Origin: Bacillota bacterium
GTDB taxonomy: Bacteria; Bacillota; Sulfobacillia; RBS10-35; JAJYVN01
Direction of reading: 5' to 3'
DNA length: 6,909 nucleotides
Assembly (NCBI GenBank): GCA_021791995.1
Contig: JAJYVN010000159.1
Span: forward strand, 1 to 6,909
Part shown: positions 1 to 6,643 of the stretch, in pieces
Layout: every line of letters begins with the position of its first letter
How positions within the stretch are numbered: position 1 is the first letter of the stretch
The notes under the pieces: model-generated
The model's input: only the letters and a program-made list of their open reading frames with translations
Told to the model about the DNA's origin: nothing
The model's database searches: none
Position numbers and translations under genes: made by a program

Positions 1-1233
1 ACCGATTTCTTTCTGGACGGCTGTGAGCAGGGCATAGCCGATGATGGTGGCAAGCATCCAAATGGTTGCCCAACGCCAAGCGATGCGGCTGGACTCGGTG
101 CGAAGGGATGGGAGACTCCTCATAACAACAAGCGCCAGTAGTGGGCTTCCGAGGAGAAACAAGGCGTGGTTGGGAGCGACGGGGCCCCCAGTCAGTTCGG
201 CCAATCCATAACCCGCCGCGAGGGAAAACGCCATCGCGCTGATCCAGGAGCGAGACTCACCCAGGCGCCACTGACGGGCAAGAAAGGGAAAGGCCAAAAC
301 CAGGAGCAGGTAATCCTGGTTATAGCCAAAGGTTGTGGTCGCAAGCGCGACGACAGCACAAACGGCCAGATCGCGGTCCGGCGATCCGCCACGCCGCCAG
401 ATGGGGATCGCGACGCCGATCACGGCCAGATCCAAGAGAGCGGTCACGATGCGTCCGGCGTGCACTCCCAGGAGTTCGCTTGTTGCCTGGAGCACGCTGA
501 GCGTGTCCCAAGGCTCGATGGCGGACGCTTGGGCATGCGGTAAAGTCACGAAAATCCACTGAATGACGTCAGTGGGATACGCAAGGCACGCGGCGCCGAT
601 GACCGCAAGCCCTGTCACAAGTCCCAAGAGCGCTGCCCGCCGTTCGGCCTTTGCGGCTGAGACCAGGAAGTAGAGGCCGAATGCGGGAAGAAAGTGGATA
701 TCAAAAGCAGCCATCGAAAGGACCAGTCCGCCGAGATAGGGACGACCTCGGTCCATCAGAAACCATCCGGTCGCGATCGCGACAACCACTACAACGTCCG
801 TCTGCCCCAACCAGAGGGTGATGTTGTATGGCTGAAAGGCCAGAAGCAGAGCTGTGCCGGTCAAGGCGCTTCGCCAATGCCACGGTATACCACCCTGGCG
901 CAGGAGGAGGGGAACGAGGGCGCCGGACAGGCCCAGGCTGATGGCGAGCCAGATCAGGCGTGCGATCCGGAAGGGCAGCGCTCCCAGGGGCTCCAAGATC
1001 TCAGCTACCGCCAGCGGGCTGAGGAAGGATCCTGGGGCCTTGGGTGGTAGGGCCACGCGCGTGAGGTTCGCCGAAACGTAGGGGTCGAGGTTTGCGTGCA
1101 GTGCCCGTGCAGCGGCCCAAAACGTCCAGAAGTCCCCTGCGCTCGGTAGATGGCGCCAGAGTTCGTATGCGAACCCCACGGTGAGCAGGGTGAGCGCCGC
1201 AGTGAAGGGTATCTTAGAGCCGCGTTCGTACAC
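1..1233 (-). CDS. Family 87 (DUF2029)-type membrane glycosyltransferase, partial (C-terminus beyond left edge)
   Basis: Reading the minus strand from GTG at 1233 gives 411 codons without a stop, running off the left edge. The protein is strongly hydrophobic, with roughly ten candidate membrane segments. The first is at about residues 8-25 and is followed by an extracytoplasmic-type stretch, GDFWTFWAAARALHANLDPY (about 33-52). A short motif LWLGQTD lies at about 141-147. An acidic residue just after the first helix, the AAxAL...PY pattern and a later xxGQxD loop are typical of polyprenyl-phosphate-sugar-dependent GT-C enzymes of family 87. These sit in the cytoplasmic membrane and transfer a sugar to a lipid or polymer acceptor; the acceptor cannot be told here. 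I chose GTG 1233 because GAGGGGG lies 7 bases upstream (1241-1247) and the first membrane helix follows directly. An in-frame ATG at 1281 would add 16 residues but has no good ribosome site. The gene is divergent from aconitase. Family assignment is by motif recall; the open frame itself is certain. Confidence 0.82.
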   Translation of the reverse strand, partial: MYERGSKIPFTAALTLLTVGFAYELWRHLPSAGDFWTFWAAARALHANLDPYVSANLTRVALPPKAPGSFLSPLAVAEILEPLGALPFRIARLIWLAISLGLSGALVPLLLRQGGIPWHWRSALTGTALLLAFQPYNITLWLGQTDVVVVVAIATGWFLMDRGRPYLGGLVLSMAAFDIHFLPAFGLYFLVSAAKAERRAALLGLVTGLAVIGAACLAYPTDVIQWIFVTLPHAQASAIEPWDTLSVLQATSELLGVHAGRIVTALLDLAVIGVAIPIWRRGGSPDRDLAVCAVVALATTTFGYNQDYLLLVLAFPFLARQWRLGESRSWISAMAFSLAAGYGLAELTGGPVAPNHALFLLGSPLLALVVMRSLPSLRTESSRIAWRWATIWMLATIIGYALLTAVQKEIG

Positions 1234-1240
1234 AGATCCG

Positions 1241-1247
1241 CCCCCTC
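1241..1247 (-). promoter_or_regulatory. Ribosome binding site for the GT87-type gene
   Basis: On the minus strand GAGGGGG stands 7 bases before GTG 1233. It decides between this start and the in-frame ATG at 1281, which is preceded only by a weak purine run. Confidence 0.55.
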
Positions 1248-1279
1248 TTTGCCCATCGTGTGCGCGGCAGCATGACGGC

Positions 1280-1308
1280 ATTGTGACGCTCTATCTGCGC
1301 CGCCGCAA
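1280..1308 (-). promoter_or_regulatory. Candidate leftward promoter
   Basis: On the minus strand TTGCGG (1303-1308) and CACAAT (1280-1285) are separated by 17 bases. They match the sigma-70 consensus at 3 and 4 of 6 positions. Transcription would start near 1274, leaving a leader of about 40 bases before GTG 1233. It would also make the ATG at 1281 unusable. The match is weak in GC-rich DNA and rests mainly on correct spacing and position. Confidence 0.25.
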
Positions 1309-1312
1309 ACCG

Positions 1313-1321
1313 TGGTATGGT
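1313..1321 (+). promoter_or_regulatory. Candidate extended -10 promoter for the aconitase operon
   Basis: TGGTATGGT has the TGn extension and a 4-of-6 match to TATAAT. No good -35 box lies at the right distance; 1293-1298 is poor. Transcription would begin near 1328, giving a leader of about 24 bases that includes the ribosome site. It lies within the 118-base gap between the divergent starts, the only place in the window where a promoter for the three-gene cluster is expected. No clear operator or dyad was seen. Confidence 0.28.
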
Positions 1322-1340
1322 GGCTCTGTTACAACGGTCA

Positions 1341-1349
1341 GGGGGGAAG
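1341..1349 (+). promoter_or_regulatory. Ribosome binding site for aconitase
   Basis: A purine run of six G followed by AAG ends two bases before GTG 1352. This supports starting the protein at 1352 rather than at the far upstream GTG 1181, which would place the first 53 bases of the gene over the oppositely oriented GT87 gene. Confidence 0.55.
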
Positions 1350-1351
1350 CG

Positions 1352-3979
1352 GTGTTGGCAGGGACGGATGTCTTTGGTGTACGGGCAGTGCTGCCGACGG
1401 CGGGGGGCCCGGTGGTCATCCACCGTTTGGATCGGCTCCCCGGTATTTCCTTGGACTCGATGCCGTACGGTCGCCGATTGCTGTTGGAGAGCGCGCTACG
1501 GCATTCGGGCACCGTTCATGGCGCGGAGGATGCGGTACAGCACCTGATCGGACCCACCCCCAGCGGGCGGGAGATTCCCTTTATGCCAGCGCGTGTCATC
1601 CTACAGGATTTGACCGGTGTTCCGGCCGTGGTGGACCTCGCGGCGTTGCGTGCGGCGGTGCGGCGTCTGGGTGGCAACCCCGAGCGCGTCAATCCGCTCG
1701 TACCGGCTGACCTTGTGATCGACCACTCCGTACAGGTGGACTACTTCGGCACAGCAGACGCCTTTACGCGAAACGTTGCGCTGGAGTTCGATCGCAACAA
1801 CGAGCGTTATCAGCTCCTTCGCTGGGCACAGCGGTCACTCGACTCCTTTCGGGTGGTGCCGCCCGGTACGGGCATTGTGCACCAGGTGAATCTAGAGTAT
1901 CTGGCGTCTGTGGTATGTCGGCGCAACGCGGTCGAGGAGGCGGAGGCCTTCCCGGACACGCTCGTCGGCACCGACTCGCATACCACGATGATCAATGGGC
2001 TTGGGGTGCTGGGGTGGGGGGTTGGCGGCATCGAGGCGGAGGCCGTCCTGCTCGGTCAACCCTGTTTTCTTGTCGCGCCGGAGGTGGTGGGTGTGCGTGT
2101 GCGTGGCGAGATGCCGCACGGAGCAACGGCCACCGACCTGGTGCTCACGGTCACCGAGCGGCTGCGGCGGCACGGTGTTGTTGGGAAGTTCGTGGAGTTC
2201 TTCGGGGAGGGCGTGGTGGGCCTTCCGCTTGCGGACCGAGCGACCCTGGCCAACATGGCGCCGGAGTATGGGGCAACGACCGGCTTCTTTCCGGTCGATA
2301 CGGAGACGCTCCGCTACCTGGCGACGACTGGCCGCACCCCAGAGCAATTGGACCTTGTGGAGCGCTATTGCAAGGCGCAGGGGCTTTTCCGCACCGATGG
2401 TGTGGAGCCGCACTATGACGAAGTGGTGGAGTTGGATTTGGGGACGGTGGAGCCGAGTCTGGCTGGTCCGAGGCGGCCGCAGGATCGGGTGCCCCTCCGC
2501 AGCGTGCCGGACTCGTTTGCGCAGGCCTTTCCCGGTGACCGGACAGCGTCGGGGGAAGGTGGGCTCGCCAATGGTTCGGTGGTGATCGCCGCCATTACCA
2601 GCTGCACCAATACCTCCAATCCCTCCGTGATGATTGCCGCCGGACTGTTGGCGCAACGAGCGGTGCAGAGAGGTCTGCGCGTGCCCCCGTTTGTGAAGAC
2701 GAGTATGGCGCCGGGATCGCGCGTGGTGACGGAGTATCTTCAGGCGGCCGGTCTTTTGCCCGCCTTGGAGCAGTTGGGTTTCTCGGTGGTGGGCTACGGG
2801 TGCACCACCTGCATCGGCAATAGCGGCAGTCTTCCCCCGGCAGTGGCAGAGGAGGTTGAAACGCGAAACCTTTCGGTTGCGGCCGTCCTCAGCGGGAACC
2901 GGAACTTCGAGGGACGGATCAATCCCCTAGTCAAGGCCAATTACCTCGCTGCCCCGCCGCTGGTGGTGGCGTATGCCTTAGCCGGGACGGTGCACATAGA
3001 TCTCACGCGCGATCCTGTTGGGACGGACCCAGCGGGACATCCGGTGCATCTCGCTGACCTTTGGCCGTCGGCGGAAGAGGTGTCGACACTGGTGGAGCGC
3101 GTCGTTCAGCCCGCGCTCTTTCGGCGGCAGTATGGGGAGGTCTTCGTGGGGGACGAGCGCTGGCGAAACCTCGAGACACCCGAGGGGCTCCTCTTTGCGT
3201 GGGATCCGCAATCGACCTATGTACTTGAGCCGCCGTTTGTGGCGCAAACGGAACGTCAGCCCAGTGAACCTCCCGATCTCCAAGCGTTACGGGTACTCGC
3301 GCTTCTCGGCGATTCCATTACCACCGACCATATCTCCCCGGCAGGGGCGATCGGCAAAGATTCCCCTGCGGGCCACTACCTGATGGAGCACGGCGTGCCA
3401 CCCGCAGAGTTTAATACCTACGGAGCACGGCGAGGGAACCACGAGGTGATGGTGCGCGGCACGTTTGCCAATGTTCGACTCCGGAACCGCATGGCTCCCG
3501 GGCGGGAGGGTGGGTGGACGACGCACCAACCCAGCGGGGAGGTTGTGTCGATCTACGAGGCGGCGCAGCGCTATGCGGCAGAGGGGACAGAGCTACTCGT
3601 GATCGCGGGGCGGGAGTACGGGACAGGCAGTTCCCGTGACTGGGCGGCGAAGGGGACGGCGCTTCTCGGCGTCCAAGCTGTGTTGGCCCAGAGCTTCGAA
3701 CGCATTCACCGCGCCAATCTGGTCGGTATGGGTGTATTGCCATTGGAGTTCGAAGCGGGGGAAGGGGCAGACACCCTCGGGCTCGACGGGCGAGAGGTGT
3801 ATGCGTTGGAGGGGGTGGACGGGATCACCCCCCGCGCACGCATCACCGTCACCGCCACCGCTACGGATGGCAGGGTGTGTCGCTTTACGGCGATCGCGCG
3901 TCTGGATTCGCGGGTAGATGTGGAGTACTACCGCCATGGAGGGATTCTGCCAGCCGTCTTGCGCCAGTTTCTGCCGTAG
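1352..3979 (+). CDS. acnA: Aconitate hydratase, AcnA type
   Basis: Catalyses reversible citrate to isocitrate isomerisation via cis-aconitate in the cytoplasm, in the citric acid (and glyoxylate) cycle. From GTG 1352 the protein has 875 residues, close to the roughly 890 usual for the AcnA/IRP family. The three [4Fe-4S] ligands are present: Cys418 in SCTNTSN, and Cys484 and Cys487 in GYGCTTCIGNSG. The spacings of 66 and 3 are the same as in E. coli AcnA. Other family signatures are GTDSHTTMINGLGVLGWGVGG (about 206 on), LSGNRNFEGRI, GDSITTDHISPAGAIG (swivelling domain), the active-site loop GTGSSRDWAAKG (about 757-768) and the terminal EYYRHGGILPAVLRQ. The start was chosen because family similarity begins at LAGTDVFGVRAVL and a G-rich ribosome site precedes it. 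The open frame upstream to 1181 has no family resemblance and lies partly over the divergent gene. It is the first gene of the cluster, 20 bases before the next. The protein appears intact. Confidence 0.97.
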   Translation: MLAGTDVFGVRAVLPTAGGPVVIHRLDRLPGISLDSMPYGRRLLLESALRHSGTVHGAEDAVQHLIGPTPSGREIPFMPARVILQDLTGVPAVVDLAALRAAVRRLGGNPERVNPLVPADLVIDHSVQVDYFGTADAFTRNVALEFDRNNERYQLLRWAQRSLDSFRVVPPGTGIVHQVNLEYLASVVCRRNAVEEAEAFPDTLVGTDSHTTMINGLGVLGWGVGGIEAEAVLLGQPCFLVAPEVVGVRVRGEMPHGATATDLVLTVTERLRRHGVVGKFVEFFGEGVVGLPLADRATLANMAPEYGATTGFFPVDTETLRYLATTGRTPEQLDLVERYCKAQGLFRTDGVEPHYDEVVELDLGTVEPSLAGPRRPQDRVPLRSVPDSFAQAFPGDRTASGEGGLANGSVVIAAITSCTNTSNPSVMIAAGLLAQRAVQRGLRVPPFVKTSMAPGSRVVTEYLQAAGLLPALEQLGFSVVGYGCTTCIGNSGSLPPAVAEEVETRNLSVAAVLSGNRNFEGRINPLVKANYLAAPPLVVAYALAGTVHIDLTRDPVGTDPAGHPVHLADLWPSAEEVSTLVERVVQPALFRRQYGEVFVGDERWRNLETPEGLLFAWDPQSTYVLEPPFVAQTERQPSEPPDLQALRVLALLGDSITTDHISPAGAIGKDSPAGHYLMEHGVPPAEFNTYGARRGNHEVMVRGTFANVRLRNRMAPGREGGWTTHQPSGEVVSIYEAAQRYAAEGTELLVIAGREYGTGSSRDWAAKGTALLGVQAVLAQSFERIHRANLVGMGVLPLEFEAGEGADTLGLDGREVYALEGVDGITPRARITVTATATDGRVCRFTAIARLDSRVDVEYYRHGGILPAVLRQFLP
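1997..2021 (+). other. Potential G-quadruplex inside the aconitase coding sequence
   Basis: Four guanine tracts of 3, 4, 4 and 6 bases are separated by loops of 3, 4 and 1 bases on the coding strand. This meets the usual G3+N1-7 rule, so the mRNA could also fold. The stretch encodes the conserved glycine-rich NGLGVLGWGVG segment, so part of the G content is forced by the protein. Third-position choice of G is what lengthens the tracts. Confidence 0.45.
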
Positions 3980-3986
3980 ACACAGA

Positions 3987-3993
3987 GGGGAGG
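3987..3993 (+). promoter_or_regulatory. Ribosome binding site for the NDUFA9-like gene
   Basis: GGGGAGG lies 6 bases before ATG 4000 in the 20-base gap after the aconitase stop. It fixes the start, since an in-frame start farther upstream (3877) would lie inside aconitase and add 41 residues before the nucleotide-binding loop. Confidence 0.7.
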
Positions 3994-3999
3994 CCCTCC

Positions 4000-4887
4000 A
4001 TGGTCTTTGTGACCGGGGGTACCGGGTACTTGGGGCGCCGCGTGCTGGCCCTGCTCCAGGAGCACAACATCGCCATTGCCGCTCTGTGCCATGCCACAAC
4101 CTCTGATGTGTCGGGGGTTCGCTGGGTGCGCGGCGATATTCGGCATGCCTCAGGGATCGTGGCCGCGATGGAGGGGGCGGACACGGTTATTCACCTGGTC
4201 GGGGTGATTCGCGAGGCGGATGATGCAACCTTCGCCGCGATCAACGTGGCGGGTACAGCGAATGTTGCTGCTGCAGCAAAGCGCGCCGGGGTTCGCCGTC
4301 TTGTATACTGCAGCGCCCTCGGCGCGGCGCCGGACCCGCGCTATCGCTACACCCGAAGTAAGTGGCAGGGTGAACAGGCCGTGCAAGGCAGTGGTGTGCC
4401 CTTCACCATCCTGCGGCCGTCCGTTCTCTTTGGTCCGGGAGGCGGGCTCGTCGATCGCCTGGTGCAGTCGATTGCCATGTCCCCGCCTGGGATGGTGGTA
4501 CTGCCGGGTGGGGGACGGGCGCGGTTCTCGCCCCTTGCGGCGGATGATGCGGCCCGTTGTCTGGTGCAGGCGGCGTTGGATGACTCCTTTCAGGGGAAGG
4601 TCCTGGAGTTGGGTGGGCCAGAGCAACTGTCGTACGCCGAAATGATGCGGCAGCTGTTGGAGGTCCGGGGGGAATCTCGCGTGGGTTTACCGCTACCGCT
4701 CTGGCTGCTCCGCGTCATCGTGCCTGGAATGGGCTGGGTCTTGAAGGATCCGCCCGTGACGCCAACGGAGTTGCGACAACTCGACTTTGACAATATTGTA
4801 CCGCCCGACGCGGTCCAACGGCAGTTCGGCTTTGCGCCGCAACGCTTCCAGGATGGCATTGCCTATATTGGTCGGCACACCGGCTGA
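4000..4887 (+). CDS. NDUFA9-like NAD(P)-binding protein (atypical short-chain dehydrogenase/reductase)
   Basis: The product has 295 residues from ATG 4000. A Rossmann fold opens at once: VFVTGGTGYLG (about 2-12) is the TGGTGxxG dinucleotide-binding loop of extended and atypical SDR proteins. It is followed by GDI (45-47), HLVGVI (65-70), VYCSALGA (102-109) and Y117-T-R-S-K121, which has the form of the YxxxK pair. ILRPSVLFGPG (137-147) is the characteristic segment of the NDUFA9-like group. Relatives in this group include the accessory subunit of mitochondrial complex I and bacterial proteins annotated as NAD-dependent epimerase or NADH-ubiquinone oxidoreductase-related. In bacteria the substrate is mostly unknown. 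No signal peptide is seen; the region around 228-250 (LPLPLWLLRVIVPGMG) is hydrophobic and could touch the membrane. It sits between aconitase and the PlsY/acyl-ACP reductase fusion with gaps of 20 and 19 bases, so co-expression is likely. A redox partnership with the downstream reductase is possible but unproven. Confidence 0.88.
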   Translation: MVFVTGGTGYLGRRVLALLQEHNIAIAALCHATTSDVSGVRWVRGDIRHASGIVAAMEGADTVIHLVGVIREADDATFAAINVAGTANVAAAAKRAGVRRLVYCSALGAAPDPRYRYTRSKWQGEQAVQGSGVPFTILRPSVLFGPGGGLVDRLVQSIAMSPPGMVVLPGGGRARFSPLAADDAARCLVQAALDDSFQGKVLELGGPEQLSYAEMMRQLLEVRGESRVGLPLPLWLLRVIVPGMGWVLKDPPVTPTELRQLDFDNIVPPDAVQRQFGFAPQRFQDGIAYIGRHTG

Positions 4888-4893
4888 TCCGGA

Positions 4894-4901
4894 CGGGGGA
4901 G
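4894..4901 (+). promoter_or_regulatory. Ribosome binding site for the PlsY/acyl-ACP reductase fusion
   Basis: CGGGGGAG lies 5 bases before ATG 4907, within the 19-base gap after the preceding stop. It supports ATG 4907 over the upstream in-frame start at 4787, which would overlap the NDUFA9-like gene by about 100 bases and put 40 non-hydrophobic residues before the first membrane helix. Confidence 0.65.
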
Positions 4902-4906
4902 AATAC

Positions 4907-5491
4907 ATGCTCGTGTGGATCATCGCGGGCTTGGGCGGGTTTGTGTGGGGAGCCATTCCCTGGGGGCAGTGGACCATCCACTGCCTGCATCGTGGTGACG
5001 TGCGGCGCCTGAGCACGCACAACATTGGCCTGCGCGGGTTCTTGCGTCGGGTGGGCTGGGGTGCCGGGATCCTTCTGGCCTTGGAGGATCTGGCCAAGGG
5101 GGCGGCCGCCGTCTGGATCCCTGTAGCCCTCGGATTTTCCCCTTGGGCCGTTACGACTATTGCTGTTGCGACGCTCCTCGGTCACCTCTATTCCCCCTAC
5201 TTTCTGGTCCGCGATGGTGCTCCCTTTCGTAGCCGTGGCGGAGCCGTTGTCCTTGGGCTCTGGGTGGGGATCTTCGCCGGTGGGCTGGTGCTGCCGGCCG
5301 GATTTGCCGTGCCGCTTGGACTGTGGATTGTTGTCTTGGCGCTACCCCGACTCTGGGGGCAGCCGTGGGGATACCTTTCCCTCGCGTCCGTGGTGCTTGC
5401 GGCGAGCGCAGGCCTTGTGCTGCTTGTGTCCGCGGCCGCGGCTCCCCTGGTGGTCCTTGGGCTTGCCCTGTTGGTGCTGGTCCCTTGGCGA
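4907..5491 (+). other. PlsY-like domain of the fusion protein (motifs diverged)
   Basis: PlsY transfers an acyl group from acyl phosphate to glycerol 3-phosphate. Here the overall order of motifs is kept, but key positions differ from the usual pattern. GSGNIGATNVLR is represented by STHNIGLRGFLR, so the catalytic Ser becomes Thr37 (with Ser36 beside it) and GATN becomes GLRG; Arg47 is retained. DxxKG (61-65) and GH (92-93) are kept. The FKGGKGVAT motif appears only as FRSRGGAVV (107-115). I infer lost or altered acyltransferase activity. Confidence 0.7.
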
Positions 5492-6643
5492 TCCAAAGAG
5501 CATCTCGCCCGAATCGTGGACGACGTTGAGCCGCGCCTCTTGGACGACGCTTCGGGGGGTGAGGTCGGCCTGGTCTCGTGCGCCTTTTTGATCCACCCCA
5601 TGCATCAGGCGGATTGGTGGAAGGCGCGCCGTTTCCGTTGGATGCGGTTCCTGGTGCGGCGGGGCCTTCTGCGCCTAGAGGCACTGGAGTGGATCAGCCG
5701 CTTCATGCGGCCCATGAAGGTCGACGAAATCCGTGGGATCGTCACGCCCGATGGAACCAGGGTGCGTGTACACCTTTTGGCGGCACCCATGCTGCCTGCT
5801 ACCATCAAGCATGAGGCAGCCCTCGCCCTTCGGCGTGCGGTACAGGCCTCCCGCCTGGCGGACCAACTCGGGGCCCAGGTTCTCGGGCTGGGTGCCTACT
5901 GGTCGGTGGTGGGGGACAAGGGGCTCGCGGTGCAGCGAAAATCACCGGTACCGATCACCAACGGCGGGGCTTACACCTCCGGTGCGGTGGGGGAGTCGGT
6001 ACCACGGGTCATTGAGCGCTTGCGCGGCCGCGGGCTGGATCTTGCCCAGTCGACGGCCGCGGTGGTTGGGGCCAACGGTGTGGTCGGCTTCGGCATCTGT
6101 CGGATCATTGCTCCCCTGGTGGGTGTGCTGATCATGATCGGCATCCATGCCGATCGGTTGGAACAGTCCGCTGCGGCCATCCGCCATCGGTTCCCCTCGA
6201 CAACGGTCGAGACGAGTACGGATCAGGCGGAGCTCTTGCGGGCGGACGTGATCTTTACCGCGACCTCTCAGGTCGAGGCCGTGGTCTTTGCGCGGCATGT
6301 ACACGAAGGCACACTGATCTATGACGTCGGACGGCCTGCCGATGTGGACCCGTCTGTGGCCGAGGTGTCGGGGGTGGAGGTGGTGCCCGGCGGGGTTGTG
6401 GAATTGCCCGGCGATGTGTCGTTTCATGTGGATTTGGGGTACGGTTGCCGCCTGGTACCCGCCTGTCTGGCCGAGGCTATCCTCATTGCGCTCGACCGCA
6501 GTTATGATCGCTGCACCGTTGGGATGGCCGCACGCGCCGAGAACATTCGCTATTTTGTGGAACGTGGCCATGCCCACGGTTTTCGCGTCGTCACCGCCGG
6601 AGCGGCTGCGGAGCCCGCGGTAACCGATCCGGTGGCCATCTGA
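4907..6643 (+). CDS. Fusion protein: PlsY-like membrane domain + long-chain acyl-ACP reductase (fatty aldehyde-forming)
   Basis: The product has 578 residues from ATG 4907. Residues 1-195 are hydrophobic, with about five to seven candidate helices, and resemble PlsY: GAIPWG (15-20), DVRRLSTHNIG..FLR (31-47), EDLAKG (60-65), GHLYSPYF (92-99). A charged linker (about 195-218) leads to a soluble domain at about 219-568. This resembles cyanobacterial acyl-ACP reductase, the COG5322 family (about 340 residues), which reduces long-chain acyl-ACP to fatty aldehyde with NADPH. Supporting features are the loop VVGANGVVGFGIC (386-398), VDEIRG (272-277), LGAYWSVV (328-335), VVPGGVVELPGDVSFHVD (492-509) and Cys520 in PACLAEAIL. 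By recalled alignment Cys520 matches the acyl-accepting Cys294 of the Synechococcus enzyme (FACFAEAML). The frame is continuous, with no frameshift. It is the last gene of the cluster and its stop abuts the convergent aldo/keto reductase gene. Expected location is the inner membrane with the reductase in the cytoplasm. The reductase assignment is strong by motifs; acyltransferase activity is doubtful. Confidence 0.88.
   Translation: MLVWIIAGLGGFVWGAIPWGQWTIHCLHRGDVRRLSTHNIGLRGFLRRVGWGAGILLALEDLAKGAAAVWIPVALGFSPWAVTTIAVATLLGHLYSPYFLVRDGAPFRSRGGAVVLGLWVGIFAGGLVLPAGFAVPLGLWIVVLALPRLWGQPWGYLSLASVVLAASAGLVLLVSAAAAPLVVLGLALLVLVPWRSKEHLARIVDDVEPRLLDDASGGEVGLVSCAFLIHPMHQADWWKARRFRWMRFLVRRGLLRLEALEWISRFMRPMKVDEIRGIVTPDGTRVRVHLLAAPMLPATIKHEAALALRRAVQASRLADQLGAQVLGLGAYWSVVGDKGLAVQRKSPVPITNGGAYTSGAVGESVPRVIERLRGRGLDLAQSTAAVVGANGVVGFGICRIIAPLVGVLIMIGIHADRLEQSAAAIRHRFPSTTVETSTDQAELLRADVIFTATSQVEAVVFARHVHEGTLIYDVGRPADVDPSVAEVSGVEVVPGGVVELPGDVSFHVDLGYGCRLVPACLAEAILIALDRSYDRCTVGMAARAENIRYFVERGHAHGFRVVTAGAAAEPAVTDPVAI
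5561..6610 (+). other. Acyl-ACP reductase domain of the fusion protein
   Basis: About 350 residues, the full length of stand-alone long-chain acyl-ACP reductases. The order is an N-terminal alpha/beta part, then a Rossmann NADPH-binding core with GANGVVG (388-394), then a C-terminal segment carrying Cys520 (codon 6464-6466) and VERGHAHGFRV near the end, which resembles the VRHGFQ close of the cyanobacterial enzyme. A related but less likely reading is a shikimate-dehydrogenase-like NAD(P)-binding protein. Confidence 0.8.

Noticed and set aside
166..1050. Plus-strand open frames at 166-543 and 694-1050
   Set aside because: They are opposite the long minus-strand membrane-protein frame, have hydrophilic low-information translations and no family motifs.
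1181..1351. N-terminal extension of aconitase from GTG 1181
   Set aside because: The 57 extra residues have no family resemblance, their first 53 bases overlap the divergent membrane-protein gene, and a better ribosome site precedes GTG 1352.
1892..2656. A 254-codon minus-strand open frame inside the aconitase gene
   Set aside because: It is a shadow frame created by GC-rich codon bias. Its translation is rich in Arg, His and Pro, has no recognisable motif and lies fully opposite a well-conserved enzyme.
3877..3999. Upstream start for the NDUFA9-like protein inside aconitase
   Set aside because: It would overlap aconitase by about 100 bases and put 41 unrelated residues before the Rossmann loop; ATG 4000 has a strong ribosome site.
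5470..5570. The fusion being two adjacent genes joined by an error, or having an internal start for the reductase
   Set aside because: The frame is continuous through the linker. I saw no stop, no strong ribosome site with an in-frame start and no composition break, although assembly error cannot be excluded without reads.
5157..5684. A 175-codon minus-strand open frame opposite the fusion gene
   Set aside because: The translation is low-complexity Pro/Arg/Gly-rich, a typical antisense artefact in GC-rich DNA.
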